From Ferruginibacter albus (lineage in GTDB: Bacteria > Bacteroidota > Bacteroidia > Chitinophagales > Chitinophagaceae), in NCBI RefSeq assembly GCF_020042285.1, contig NZ_CP083388.1:1080001-1144000 (forward strand): 64,000 bases of DNA, read 5' to 3'. The notes under the pieces are model-generated. The model made no database searches. It saw nothing but the letters and a program-made list of their open reading frames with translations, and had not been told where the DNA came from. Shown here in pieces: positions 47,001 to 55,803 of this stretch. The stretch's first letter is position 1, and each line of letters begins with the position of its first letter. Made by a program: the position numbers and the translations under genes.

Positions 47001-47756
47001 TTATACATTGGCTTTAGAGCGCCATTGGTTCCTACATCTAACAGAACAAAAGCATTGATCGCTCCTTTATCAAATTTCGAAACATGGTTCAACAATGGAA
47101 ATCCTTCGGGCAATCCAACATTGGGAGCGCCTATTGAATTGGATTTGGGTAAACGCGGTATTCGTGATATTGTACGCTTATCAAATGGAGATTATATTAT
47201 CGTAGCAGGTAATTATGCAGGAGATCCTTTAACCGGCGCTTTATATAAATGGACAGGTAATGCAAGTGATAAGCCCGTGCAAATAACAGCAATGAATATT
47301 ACTAACCTGAATGCAGAAGCCTGTGTTGAAGTGCAGCAGAATGGCGTGTTGCAATTAAACAAGCTACAGGTAATAAGTGATAACGGCGGGTATGAATTTT
47401 ATAATGATGGTACTGAGGCAAAAGATCTAAGCGAAGACAATTATAAAAAGTACGAAGATGATATCATTACTGTATCGGGCAGCGTATTGCGTCCTTCGAT
47501 TGCACCTGTAGTGGATCTCGATGCTGTAACAGTATATCCAAACCCTGTACGCAACGGAAACGTTGTGATTTCAGTTACTGATGAGGGCGTTAAACAAGCG
47601 AGATTGATTGATGTGAATGGAAATACTGTAAAACAATTCTCCTTTACCGGAACATCTGCCACCGTAAATGTAAAAGGATTGGCAGCAGGCAATTACCAGG
47701 TGTTATTGATAAATGCGAAAGGCAAAGCAAGCACACGAAAAATTATTATACTGTAG
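44001..47756 (+). CDS. Large T9SS-secreted protein with Fn3-like repeats and propeller region
   Basis: The 1251-residue exported protein has a signal peptide ending SPIFSQ near 28, a jelly-roll-like domain to about 160 (GFETGAADSWV), and several Fn3-type beta-sandwich repeats (about 170-700; recurring GLTANQTYYVRAYAINSAGTA pattern, related copies near 360 and 570). A Calx-like segment follows near 710-820, then a beta-propeller-like part (about 830-1130; DGFNVEGMCLAPDNTTLYIG). The C-terminal T9SS type-A domain starts VYPNPVRNGNVV. It is Thr/Ser/Gly rich with no obvious catalytic site. Likely a cell-surface or secreted binding protein. Confidence 0.85.
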   Translation: MLKKNTLVLRTIAMLLFTILFASPIFSQDYQFGFETGAADSWVNNTSTTGNAVVSTVKRTGAYSFLTAMSSAGTNRGLKRSNITVSKSINLYAIAWVKASNTGTTAGMTLSGGTTGLTNTNISNTAFTQVSVAYANSSNTTRELRLYYSNSNSKETVYLDDVIIYESTNSSIDLVSPNAPVAVSGTYSGGNALLNWTSGGDDGGSGATGVQSTMILKYTGTGTATAPVLNNQAIYAVGDAPATGWQVIKTDGGASGGSVNAGAITANTTFAVYHRDLACNWSAPATTTINLVSGTLPTVSTTVVSAITTATATSGGNVTGEGSTTVTVKGIVFGPTPSTTSNPTNNGTGVGSYTSSLSSLTANTKYYYRAYATNGVGTAYGTENNFTTLPNAPVISTATAITTTGFTANWSAPATQGAEAFTYTIEVDDDNTFASVNATYANLTTLSQAVSGLANNITYYYRVKAINATGASAYSATSAGVLTATPTIALPTVSTTTITAVTVNSAASGGNVTADGGASVTAKGVVYATTANPTTANSKTSNGTGTGSYTSAISGLTANQTYYVRAYAINSAGTAYGDQQSFTTMAAEPTTKSSVSFGTLTSSGIVVNFSGGNGTRRIVVARPSSSVSFTPTDGVAPSGVNAAYSSATDQGNSNRIVYDGTGSTVTVTGLSAATTYYFAVYEYNTNLNSLPNYYATAGTGNAKTASVTVSLAIAFNNTLTTPYLNPPYVSGVISDPTDPSQINGIVVAVTNNGNAIAASDYTLTASSSKTSVVPNANVVITQADGNATVKIIPAAVGYAKITLTLKLNGNSSSKTLAINYAASAASATPVSAIWHTGYSDASGVVALDDDYMVVCDDEKNNLYVVNRKQSGLPVKTFYFGDNLGLTDGSAGNYSEVDVEACVRSKAYPTRVYWTGSMSNAGSSNKYKPNSNTLFATTITGTGTNTSFAVVGHYAGLRQQLVTWGDAHGYSFTSSTASGHDAKTIDGFNVEGMCLAPDNTTLYIGFRAPLVPTSNRTKALIAPLSNFETWFNNGNPSGNPTLGAPIELDLGKRGIRDIVRLSNGDYIIVAGNYAGDPLTGALYKWTGNASDKPVQITAMNITNLNAEACVEVQQNGVLQLNKLQVISDNGGYEFYNDGTEAKDLSEDNYKKYEDDIITVSGSVLRPSIAPVVDLDAVTVYPNPVRNGNVVISVTDEGVKQARLIDVNGNTVKQFSFTGTSATVNVKGLAAGNYQVLLINAKGKASTRKIIIL

Positions 47757-47787
47757 TTATTACCTCTGAGACGTACCAAAAAGAAAA

Positions 47788-47815
47788 GGGCTGCTAGTAG
47801 CAGCTCTTTTTGTTT
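47788..47815 (+). terminator. Terminator of the large T9SS gene
   Basis: GGGCTGCT / AGCAGCTC with loop AGT and a TTTTTGTTTT tail, 31 bp after the stop. Confidence 0.88.
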
Positions 47816-47888
47816 TAAAATTATTGGAGTAAATATTGATAAGGCAAAGAAGCAATGAATTGCAGCGTTTGCGATTTGATCTATTTAC

Positions 47889-48062
47889 GGGATCGTCTTC
47901 GGCAAGCTCAGACTGACAGTACATGAATTGTGGATTGAAAGCTGAAAAGCTTAAAGCCTTTTTATAAATAACAAACCATCCTTCTTTTTAATTTAAAGCT
48001 GACTTTTTTAATAGCTGAACAATAATAATGCTGTAAGTCTGAGCTTGTCGAAGACGGGCTGT
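47889..48062. repeat. Pair of inverted REP-like arms
   Basis: GTCTTCGGCAAGCTCAGACT at about 47895-47914 and AGTCTGAGCTTGTCGAAGAC at about 48036-48055 are inverted relative to each other, about 120 bp apart, and belong to the same family as 43333-43402. The rest of the 340-bp gap between the two genes holds nothing I can identify. Confidence 0.65.
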
Positions 48063-48097
48063 TATTAAAGCGATGCTTTTATAACATACTACAAATA

Positions 48098-48796
48098 TCA
48101 ATTACCCGTAACTGTTATACTTGCAGGATCGCTCCACATGCCTGCCTGCTCATCATCATAATGATAAATGGCTTTGTAGATCCATACAGCGCTGGTGCCC
48201 GAAGCAGGCAGGGCAGCTGTATCCGTATAGTTGGGATGAGTATCATAAGCCAGTAACTGCCAGTTACCGGTGCCTCTGTCCACATAGATCTCAATGCCGT
48301 CCATATGTTCTTTCTTCCATATAAGTTCCGGATGCCCGCCGGCTATAAGTCGTAGTTTCAGTACCGGCTTCATTTGATGTATGTCTGTTACCTCTTCTGC
48401 ACCTTCCAGTCCAAGATCATTGCCATCAGCAACCGTATATGAGATGTTGTTTTTAATACTTCTGCCAATAGCGGAAGCACGCTTAAAAACACCGGGCGGA
48501 ACAATAGGCGGCATTTCTGTCCTGATTGGAGGTGTAGGCGGCACACTGGCAGTTGCGCCATCGGGTACGCCGTTAATGATCTCATTTTTGTGCTGAGTAA
48601 GTTTTGCAACATATTCCATTTGTTTGTTGCGATCGTCCATCCAATAACTAAACCATACAGCGCCTGCTTTCATATTGACGACATCGTCGCCGCTAATATG
48701 ATACTTGTCGGCATAGATGCCAAGCTTTGCAGAAAAATTATTAAGCCACTTGATTTTTTCCAGATCGGTTCTGGGCATGAATGATCGTTTTGACAT
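48098..48796 (-). CDS. Conserved Bacteroidota protein, helical N-domain, Pro-rich linker, Fn3-like C-domain
   Basis: This 232-residue protein belongs to a family I have seen in Bacteroidota but cannot name. It has an N-terminal helical domain (LEKIKWLNNFSAKLGIYAD ... AVWFSYWMD), a proline-rich linker (PPTPPIRTEMPPIVPPGVF), then RASAIGRSIKNNISYTVADG and a C-terminal beta-sandwich ending WIYKAIYHYDDEQAGMWSDP. There is no signal peptide. The start may be 48796 or the Met seven codons in (MPRTDLEK). It is transcribed from the side of the 21-bp tandem array. Confidence 0.75.
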   Translation of the reverse strand: MSKRSFMPRTDLEKIKWLNNFSAKLGIYADKYHISGDDVVNMKAGAVWFSYWMDDRNKQMEYVAKLTQHKNEIINGVPDGATASVPPTPPIRTEMPPIVPPGVFKRASAIGRSIKNNISYTVADGNDLGLEGAEEVTDIHQMKPVLKLRLIAGGHPELIWKKEHMDGIEIYVDRGTGNWQLLAYDTHPNYTDTAALPASGTSAVWIYKAIYHYDDEQAGMWSDPASITVTGN

Positions 48797-48877
48797 AATC
48801 GGGATTTTTAATTATTAATAAAAAATGGTTGACAATGGATTGATCGTATAGCCATATACTTATTCACAGTTTTAAAA

Positions 48878-49171
48878 TGTATTGTTACAAGTAGTGGTTG
48901 TATTGCCGCAATCTTTCACTGTACTGCCTGCACCTTTTGTTGTACTGCCGCCATGGCTGCTTGTATTGCCGCAACTGCGATCTGTATTGTTACAGCGAAT
49001 GTTTGTAGTGCTCCAAGATCTGCTTGCACTGCTGCAAGTACTACTTGCACTAGTACAATCGTTGCCTGTACTGCCGCAACATTGGTGTGCACTGTTACAG
49101 TAAAAGCTTGTACTGTTACGATTACTGCCTGCAGTGCTGCAAAATCATTTTGTACTGCTGAAAATTGATTT
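48878..49171. repeat. 14-unit tandem array of a degenerate 21-bp repeat
   Basis: Fourteen units of exactly 21 bp, each with a core like TGTACTGCYGCAA and 8 variable bases. The array has no indels. On the minus strand one frame reads as heptads ending AAVQ or similar, with hydrophobic residues at positions 3 and 6, from the array edge to a TGA at 48916-48918; the pattern continues past this stop, and no ATG precedes it. On the plus strand other frames give Cys-containing or Leu/Pro heptads. It may be a decayed coiled-coil gene or non-coding tandem sites spaced two helical turns apart. Confidence 0.85.
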
Positions 49172-49427
49172 GGAACCGGTTCAAATAACTTGGTGCTTTA
49201 TAAAATAGGGAAGACTTTTACAGCGGATATAGAGGATAATGAATACGGAAGCAAATAAATTAAACTAAAAAAGATTGTGGGTAATGTTGTAATGTTTAAG
49301 ACAATTGGAAAAGTTTAGGATGATGTAGGTCAAATGGGAAATAGAAATAGAGTTTTGGAAATAATATGCAATACTATAAATTTATGTGTCAGTAATAATC
49401 ATATGAATAATTCCTCAACTTAATACA
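49172..49427. other. Spacer between the tandem array and the orphan-gene run
   Basis: About 255 bp of AT-rich DNA with no open frame of credible length, no hairpin with a T run and no recognised repeat. Confidence 0.5.
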
Positions 49428-50144
49428 TTGAATAACTGTAAAATAATATTGACTCTGCTTCTCTTGATTTCTTTTTCAACAATAACGGTTGCACAAAGAG
49501 AATATGACGAATTTGTACAAGCACTGTCAAGTGGCGATACAATTTTAGCGAAGAAAATATCAGACAACATTACAACAACTGAATCTATTCAGACAAAGTC
49601 CTTTCCAATTAAAAATATCCCTGAGCACGTTTTTAATTTTCAGATCGATAAATTAAAAGATACAATTGTTGGTTTGTTTAATATTGAGAATCAAATGAGC
49701 AATAAAATTTTAGGTAAAGTATTTTATAATGTGGTAGCTAATGGTGCTTTTGTTATGCCTTTAACTTTCCAGGCAGAAACAAAAAAGGACACAGTTTTTA
49801 GTAGAAAATATTTTTCAAAACCAAATACTTCAAACGATATTTTTTTGCATGACTTTCGTGAAGTTTGGCTTTCAAAATTTTATTTTTCAGGAGATCACCC
49901 TTTAGAATACACTGCAAATTTTATTGTCAAACTCGACAAAATAAATAATAACTCAACAAAAATTTCAATCTTGGCTGACGAGCCTGAAGTTATTAATGGA
50001 GCCATTGGAATGGGTGTGCATGGTCCAGTCGCAAGATATACGTCTGTAAATCCGACAACAATTGAAGAATACATACTTTTAGAATTTATTGCGAGCAAGC
50101 TGAGCGACACAACATTACTGCCTTTAAAGCTTCCGGTTGAATAA
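49428..50144 (+). CDS. Secreted hypothetical protein
   Basis: A 238-residue protein starting at a TTG at 49428, which gives a good signal peptide (KIILTLLLLISFSTITVAQ). The mature part is beta-rich with no motif I recognise. No in-frame ATG precedes the signal sequence, which supports the TTG. First of a run of ten co-oriented orphan genes. Function unknown. Confidence 0.65.
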   Translation: MNNCKIILTLLLLISFSTITVAQREYDEFVQALSSGDTILAKKISDNITTTESIQTKSFPIKNIPEHVFNFQIDKLKDTIVGLFNIENQMSNKILGKVFYNVVANGAFVMPLTFQAETKKDTVFSRKYFSKPNTSNDIFLHDFREVWLSKFYFSGDHPLEYTANFIVKLDKINNNSTKISILADEPEVINGAIGMGVHGPVARYTSVNPTTIEEYILLEFIASKLSDTTLLPLKLPVE

Positions 50145-50311
50145 TAAAACTATTGCAACATTGCGTTTTTTCGCTAAGTGACAAGGTATCGATAGTGTGA
50201 TCTTTCACTTTCGCATTTTCCCATAGTATTGTCGCATTTACACAGTAATTATATCAAATTTGTTAGCGAGATTTGTGTCTGCAAAAAACAATCACTAAAA
50301 AAATAAAGATC

Positions 50312-50755
50312 ATGGCAATCATCAATCCTTACATCATGTTCAACGGCAATGCCGAAGAAGCATTTGGTTTTTACAAATCGGTATTTGGCGGCGAAATTGC
50401 AAGAATAGTTCGCTTTAAAGATCTGCCGGACGATCATAAAGCTCAATTAAATGAGAGTGAGCTTAACAAGATAATGCACATTGCTTTGCCTATCGGGAAA
50501 GACAATATATTAATGGCAAATGATGTTCCTGCTTTTATGGGAGTAGTTAATGAAAAGGAGAACAGAAGTAAAATATCCGTTAGCGCAGAAAGCAAGGAAG
50601 AAGCTGATAGAATATTTAACGGACTTTCGGAAGGGGGAGAAGTAGAAGCGCCAATAGGAGATAGTCCCTGGGGCTCTTATTTTGGAATGTTCAGAGATAA
50701 ATATGGTATTGAATGGATCATTGAGTTTGATGCAAGGCATAATGGACAGAAATAA
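50312..50755 (+). CDS. PhnB-like VOC-fold protein
   Basis: This 147-residue member of the glyoxalase/bleomycin-resistance superfamily is of PhnB type (INPYIMFNGNAEEAFGFYKS, FGGEIARIVRF, SPWGSYFGMFRDKYGIEWII). The start is the ATG at 50312; the longer frame from 50273 adds a lysine-rich stretch unlike the family. Members often lack a complete metal site, and the function is usually unknown. Confidence 0.88.
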   Translation: MAIINPYIMFNGNAEEAFGFYKSVFGGEIARIVRFKDLPDDHKAQLNESELNKIMHIALPIGKDNILMANDVPAFMGVVNEKENRSKISVSAESKEEADRIFNGLSEGGEVEAPIGDSPWGSYFGMFRDKYGIEWIIEFDARHNGQK

Positions 50756-50868
50756 AGTAAAAGCAATTGTTGTAATAGGAAACTTGTAATGGTTTGTTTC
50801 ATGCTGTTCATGATCGGCGGTTATGTTCAAGTGAATAAAGTCTGAGAAAAAATTACTTATTGTAAAGT

Positions 50869-51234
50869 ATGAAACTTAATCATATCAATTTAGTTATTTC
50901 AAATGTTGCAGAGGCGATACAATTCTTTGAAACCTATTTCAAGTTTACATGCACCGATATAAAAGGCGATAATAGTGTAGCCATTTTAAAAGACACAGAT
51001 GACCTTACATTGGTGATCATGACTGACAAAAATGAAATAAGATATCCCGATGCCTTTCATATCGGTTTTATGTTGGATAGCGAAGAAGACGTAATAAAGA
51101 TTTACCACACGTTAAAGAACGGCGGCATTATTGTTGGGCAGGAACCTAAAAAGATACGAGATAGCTTTGGCTTCTATTTTAATTTTGATGCTATTATGAT
51201 AGAGGTAGGATATTATTATCCTGTTGGGGGTTAA
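50869..51234 (+). CDS. Glyoxalase-like VOC-fold protein
   Basis: A 121-residue single VOC module: MKLNHINLVISNVAEAIQFF with the N-terminal metal His at residue 5, then HIGFMLDSEEDVIKIYHTL and FYFNFDAIMIEVGYYY with the terminal Glu. It could be a resistance or isomerase-type protein. It is the second VOC gene within 1 kb but of a different subfamily. Confidence 0.87.
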   Translation: MKLNHINLVISNVAEAIQFFETYFKFTCTDIKGDNSVAILKDTDDLTLVIMTDKNEIRYPDAFHIGFMLDSEEDVIKIYHTLKNGGIIVGQEPKKIRDSFGFYFNFDAIMIEVGYYYPVGG

Positions 51235-51342
51235 AAGGTAAATATCTTATCAAGCTCAATAAGGTGTTGCCCTTCCGGAAAAACCTTCGGAGCTTTTGCA
51301 AGCTTCTCCGCAAGTAAATGAAACAATGAAAATGCTGCTTCC

Positions 51343-51870
51343 ATGAATTTTGAACAATCGATATTTCCGCTCACTGAATTTCTTATTGATAATAAGTTTT
51401 CGATAACGAAAAAAGAACAGTATTTTATTAAGTATTCCACTAATTCGGTAGTTATAACTATTGCATATGTTAATCTAGAACACCTGTTCTATATTCATGT
51501 TGGACAAAATTCAAAATCATTGATAGAGTTAACCCCCATTTCAATAAAAGAAGTTTTTGAAGACGATAATTTTCGGCTTCAATCTTCACTAACAATTGAC
51601 AATTTGATTTCTTTCTTAAAAGGTATTGGAAAGTGTCTGCTCTTAGGTGATAAAAAAATATTCAAAGCGTTGAATGAATTTTCAGAGTCGCAAGTAACAA
51701 AATACACAAAGCAAATAATTCAATCGCAGAATATCAAAGCAGCAGACAAAGCATGGGGGCAAAAAGATTATGTGGCTTTTATTAAGTGTATAGATAGAAC
51801 AGAAAAAGAATTGCTTGCTGAATCTTATTTAAAAAAATATAGGATTGCTGTGAACAAGCTACAAAAATAG
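51343..51870 (+). CDS. Hypothetical cytoplasmic protein
   Basis: A 175-residue protein with no signal peptide and mixed alpha/beta character (NFEQSIFPLTEFLIDNKFSI; KQKYIQS-like helical C-end with AADKAWGQKDYVAFIKCI). It resembles small immunity-type or orphan proteins only in general style; I do not recognise the family. An ATG at 51343 is the sole good start. Confidence 0.6.
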   Translation: MNFEQSIFPLTEFLIDNKFSITKKEQYFIKYSTNSVVITIAYVNLEHLFYIHVGQNSKSLIELTPISIKEVFEDDNFRLQSSLTIDNLISFLKGIGKCLLLGDKKIFKALNEFSESQVTKYTKQIIQSQNIKAADKAWGQKDYVAFIKCIDRTEKELLAESYLKKYRIAVNKLQK

Positions 51871-51892
51871 GCTGGATAATTTGTGATAATTT

Positions 51893-52507
51893 ATGAAAAA
51901 ATACCATCAAGCATTAATTGTAATATATATACTGTTTTCTTCCTGTGCCATTAAGCCTTCGAGTTATATATTTCCTACAAAAGAAAAAATGGTTTTTAGC
52001 TGGAAATTCAAATTTGAAGAAACTGATGAAATGAAAAGCGGCATATACAATTCATTCTTTCAAAGCTACCGTCTTAATAATGTTTCTATTTATTACGTAG
52101 TTGATGAAGAAGATCTTGCTCGAGGAAATAGTGCCTTTGCAAGCGCCGATTATTTCCTCAATTCTGCAATGATCTTCAGAAATGATTCAGTATTGCTTGC
52201 GCCATTTGGAGATTTGGGCGATATAAAACAATTACAGCCAGGAGATTTCAAATTTGTTATTCCTAAACATGTTAATTCAAGTGACACAATAAAAATAGTG
52301 CATGAGGAAAAGACCATTTTGCTTTTTGGGTTTAATAAAACAAAACTGAAGCTTAATAAGGTTAGCTTAAAAAATTGTTTAAATATTAAGGTGCAGGAGA
52401 AGTGGGAGGGAGGTAACTGCTACCAGGGAGAAGTATGGCTCCATAAAAAATATGGTTTGGTAAAATGGATGAGAGTAACAGGCAGAGTGGAGGAAAGAAA
52501 ATTATAA
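51893..52507 (+). CDS. Hypothetical lipoprotein
   Basis: A 204-residue protein with a lipobox LFSSC at about 14-18 and a mature domain of mostly beta strands (MVFSWKFKFEETDEMKSG; GEVWLHKKYGLVKWMRV). It starts 22 bp after the preceding stop. No known motif. Confidence 0.65.
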   Translation: MKKYHQALIVIYILFSSCAIKPSSYIFPTKEKMVFSWKFKFEETDEMKSGIYNSFFQSYRLNNVSIYYVVDEEDLARGNSAFASADYFLNSAMIFRNDSVLLAPFGDLGDIKQLQPGDFKFVIPKHVNSSDTIKIVHEEKTILLFGFNKTKLKLNKVSLKNCLNIKVQEKWEGGNCYQGEVWLHKKYGLVKWMRVTGRVEERKL

Positions 52508-52590
52508 AATTGCTACAATTTTTACAATTTATTATCTTCAATTTTGCATTGGTTCCGCTATCGATAACACAAACTTATGCTTAACTGACA

Positions 52591-53166
52591 ATGAATTTTT
52601 TCCACCTCTTTAGAAGAAAATCCCACAAAACGATTGCCCGTGTTGAAGAGAATAACATCGAAAAAATCGAACACATCAAAGAAAAGATAGCCTATCAGTC
52701 AGATACATTACTTACAGACGTATTAAGATATATCAAAAGTAACTCGCTAAACATTGGGGTTCATCTTAACAAGCCGGCTACCGATATTGAAATTGAAACA
52801 TTTGAAGATATAAAAATGGCATTGCCGGATGATTTTAAGCTTTTGTATAAATTTTCTAATGGCTTTGAAACAGAGCACGACCTGTTCAGGCTTATACCTT
52901 TGGAAGAGATCATTGAAAGTAAGTTGAACAAAAACTATCTGGCGAATGACAATTCTTTTCACTTTACAGAGTACATGATATACTCAGACATGTGGAGCGT
53001 TGATATAAGCAAAGAAAATATAAATGATTATTGTATTTACAATAAAGCAGAAGATGTTGTTTATCTAACCAATTCACTTGCGGAATTTTTATGCGTATTT
53101 ATCAATAAAGGAATTTATGATGGGCTTTATGAGTGGAGAGAAATAAAGCAAAGGAATAATAAATAA
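52591..53166 (+). CDS. SMI1/KNR4 (SUKH) domain protein
   Basis: A 191-residue protein with a basic N-terminal tail and helix, then a SUKH fold: TDIEIETFEDIKMALPDDFK, LLYKFSNGFETEHDLFRLIP and the C-terminal SLAEFLCVFINKGIY. SUKH proteins in bacteria are frequently immunity proteins against polymorphic toxins. No toxin gene is visible next to it, so it may be an orphan immunity gene. Confidence 0.85.
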   Translation: MNFFHLFRRKSHKTIARVEENNIEKIEHIKEKIAYQSDTLLTDVLRYIKSNSLNIGVHLNKPATDIEIETFEDIKMALPDDFKLLYKFSNGFETEHDLFRLIPLEEIIESKLNKNYLANDNSFHFTEYMIYSDMWSVDISKENINDYCIYNKAEDVVYLTNSLAEFLCVFINKGIYDGLYEWREIKQRNNK

Positions 53167-53196
53167 CATATCTTCCATACTATTAACCGGCATTTT

Positions 53197-53718
53197 ATGA
53201 CAAGACCTATCACAATAATTTTTTGCTTTACACTTTTATCTTCAACTGTTTTTGGACAAAGAACGCCGGAAGAATTAGGACGAATTGCTTTTAATTGTTT
53301 TCAGAAAAATCAATTAGATAGTTTTTTTAAGCTCAAGCCTACTGTTTCAGAACTTACAGAACTTGGTAAGAATTATGGCATAGATACTACTTCGGATCAA
53401 TACAAAGATTTTTTAATTCGCTATCCGGTTGTTATTAAAAATTTCAAAGAAAGATGTAAAAAACTTTTGGAAGACAGTGCTGAATTAGGATTTAGTTGGA
53501 CAACAGCAAAAATTGATACCATTGAAGCGTCAACAAAAACATTGTCTCTTGATAATCCTGATCCCAAAAACAAGCCGGTCATAATTACAATAATTGATGT
53601 CTATATTCTTTCAAATGATAAAAGATTTAAGCTGACGCTAGGCGATGCTGCACTTTATAATGGAATATGGAAGCCGGGGAACAACATATATTTTTCCAGG
53701 CATAAAAATACCAATTAA
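53197..53718 (+). CDS. Secreted hypothetical protein
   Basis: A 173-residue protein with a signal peptide (TIIFCFTLLSSTVFGQ, cleavage near 20). The mature part is lysine-rich alpha/beta, ending GDAALYNGIWKPGNNIYF. Stop and next start are 2 bp apart, so it is probably co-transcribed with the 53721 lipoprotein. Family not recognised. Confidence 0.65.
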   Translation: MTRPITIIFCFTLLSSTVFGQRTPEELGRIAFNCFQKNQLDSFFKLKPTVSELTELGKNYGIDTTSDQYKDFLIRYPVVIKNFKERCKKLLEDSAELGFSWTTAKIDTIEASTKTLSLDNPDPKNKPVIITIIDVYILSNDKRFKLTLGDAALYNGIWKPGNNIYFSRHKNTN

Positions 53719-53720
53719 GA

Positions 53721-55205
53721 ATGCGCTATACTTTCCGATATATTACAGCTATACTTTTTTTAAGCGGACTTGTTGCTTGCAATAACTCATCACAAGACAG
53801 AAAACCAATCACAATTGAGGACAGAATGTATTCTCAAAAAACAGTTCTCTCGCCGGTCTTTGACAGTTTAAGACCGGCTGCACAAACCTTCCTCATAAAA
53901 GGTAACAGAGACACTTTAATTATAGGACAAAGCGGGACAACTTTAACGATACCTAAAAATACTTTTATAACTGCGCAAGGAGAAGCTGCAACAACCGTAA
54001 CACTAAGTCTTGTTGAAGCAACTACAATTTCTGACATCATCAAATTAAATCTTCAAACAACTTCGGGAGAAAATATTTTACAAACAGGAGGAATGTTTTT
54101 TATTGATGCAAAAGAAAATGGGAGATCATTGGCAATAGCAGAAGGGAAATCTATTTATGTTGAAGTAAAAGCAAATTACAAAGACCCGCAAATGAAAATA
54201 TTTGAGGGAAAGTTTAATAATAAAGGAAAAATTGATTGGGCACTTACGGGCGATCTTGAAAATTACCTGATCCCGATTCCTTTGAGCTTACTGAATTTCC
54301 ACAAATGTGATCTTGAATGTGGTTTTAGCAAAGGGCAAACAGATAGTTTGTTAAGCCCTATATATGAAAATACATTCATTGCAACCCGCGAGTTTGAAGA
54401 TAGATGTTGTGTAATGAGCATAGCAGGTTGTGATTGGTACAATGGATTAAGTAAACGATTGCTTACTATTTATTTAAGTAACCTCGAAAAACCGCTTTAT
54501 TATTCAGACTCATTGGTTGTTGATTATTTGGCAAAAAGCTATAAAGATAAAATTGACACATCCCGGAAATTTCAATTTGACGATACGGGGTGGACTACTT
54601 ATTTGTTCCGGGCTTTTACTCAGCTAAAAAATCAACATCTTACCAATGCTATCAACTTTAACAAACTGGGCATAACAGGAAGCACGTCTTCAGAAGATAT
54701 GGTAGCAAAAGGCTATTCTGAAGCCGAGGCAGAAAAATACATTGCATTATTCAAAGTAAGAGAGCAGGTAATAAAAGAAAGGAAAACGGAAATACAAACA
54801 TCTCGCTTGGCATCATATTCATTTGCAATAAATAAGCTTGGTTGGGTTAATGTTGATAGGTTTATAGATGAAAAGAATACTGAGGTTTCTACTTTTTTAG
54901 TGAATGTTCAATCGAAAGATACACTTGATTTTGTTTCTGTGTCATTGGTTATCCCAAACTATAACGTAGCTGTTTTTTCAATTTACAATGATGGCAACCT
55001 GTACAGCTTTACAAAAAAGAAAGACGGTTACAGAAAGTTGCCTGTCGGGCAGGATGCGATCGTTGTCGCGTTCTCCTATAAGAATAATAAACCCTATTTT
55101 GGAAAACAGGCAATCAAAATTCCAAAAGATGGGCAGATCAGTTTACCAATAGAGCCATCAACAGAAAAAGATATTAAACAGAAAATCGAGAAATTAACAG
55201 AATAA
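53721..55205 (+). CDS. Large lipoprotein with ZU5-like beta domain
   Basis: A 494-residue lipoprotein with lipobox GLVAC at about 16-20. Residues 60-190 contain TLTIPKNTFITAQGEAATTV and IYVEVKANYKDPQMKIFEGK, the pattern of ZU5-type domains found in a widespread Bacteroidota lipoprotein family. A Cys-containing region follows (FHKCDLECGF ... DRCCVMSIAGC), then a C-terminal beta part. Cell-envelope role presumed; the partner may be the secreted protein just upstream. Confidence 0.75.
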   Translation: MRYTFRYITAILFLSGLVACNNSSQDRKPITIEDRMYSQKTVLSPVFDSLRPAAQTFLIKGNRDTLIIGQSGTTLTIPKNTFITAQGEAATTVTLSLVEATTISDIIKLNLQTTSGENILQTGGMFFIDAKENGRSLAIAEGKSIYVEVKANYKDPQMKIFEGKFNNKGKIDWALTGDLENYLIPIPLSLLNFHKCDLECGFSKGQTDSLLSPIYENTFIATREFEDRCCVMSIAGCDWYNGLSKRLLTIYLSNLEKPLYYSDSLVVDYLAKSYKDKIDTSRKFQFDDTGWTTYLFRAFTQLKNQHLTNAINFNKLGITGSTSSEDMVAKGYSEAEAEKYIALFKVREQVIKERKTEIQTSRLASYSFAINKLGWVNVDRFIDEKNTEVSTFLVNVQSKDTLDFVSVSLVIPNYNVAVFSIYNDGNLYSFTKKKDGYRKLPVGQDAIVVAFSYKNNKPYFGKQAIKIPKDGQISLPIEPSTEKDIKQKIEKLTE

Positions 55206-55235
55206 GAAAACTGAATTCCTCATCATAGGAAAAAA

Positions 55236-55742
55236 ATGAAAGCTATATTTCAACTCCTTATTTGCACTATATTGTTTTTTTCTTGCGTACAGCAAGCAAA
55301 AAAAACAGACAGTGATACTATAAAAGAAGGGAATAAGACAACGACGCTTTCTACGGATACCGGAAAGCTTTCAAAGCTTATTGATATTACAACGTTTAAA
55401 CCTGCTTCTGTCAAATTCAAGTACACTGTTATTGACAATTCGGGACAAAATGAACGCTTAACTGTTCCCGGCCCATCGGACGCTTATTTACAGGCGGTTC
55501 TTTATTTTGATACAGCTACGTACAAACAATTGCAGGCAAAGTATTTTAGTATAGATTACCTATCGCCCAATTTTGATAAACAAGAGTTTAATTTTGAATT
55601 GCTTGATCAGGATGTTAGGAAGGAACTCTTACATAGCGATACCAATTATCACGGTCATCCGGACTATTTTTTCGGATCAGGAACAAAAGGCAAGCTGTGG
55701 TTCTTAAAAAATAAGGTGTTACTAACAAATGGAACAGATTGA
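55236..55742 (+). CDS. Hypothetical lipoprotein
   Basis: A 168-residue protein with lipobox LFFSC at about 13-17. The Thr/Lys-rich linker is followed by a domain with AYLQAVLYFDTATYKQL and HGHPDYFFGSGTKGKLWF. No known family. It starts 30 bp after the preceding stop and continues the run of envelope orphans. Confidence 0.65.
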   Translation: MKAIFQLLICTILFFSCVQQAKKTDSDTIKEGNKTTTLSTDTGKLSKLIDITTFKPASVKFKYTVIDNSGQNERLTVPGPSDAYLQAVLYFDTATYKQLQAKYFSIDYLSPNFDKQEFNFELLDQDVRKELLHSDTNYHGHPDYFFGSGTKGKLWFLKNKVLLTNGTD

Positions 55743-55803
55743 AGCAATAAAAGCGAAGATTTTAATGTATTAAATATTATTTCGCATTGAGTATACCTAA
55801 CAA

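Noticed and set aside
48882..49168. Plus-strand Leu/Pro or Cys/Thr heptad frames in the tandem array
   Set aside because: Changes between units are less conservative in these frames than in the minus frame, and no signal or domain supports them.
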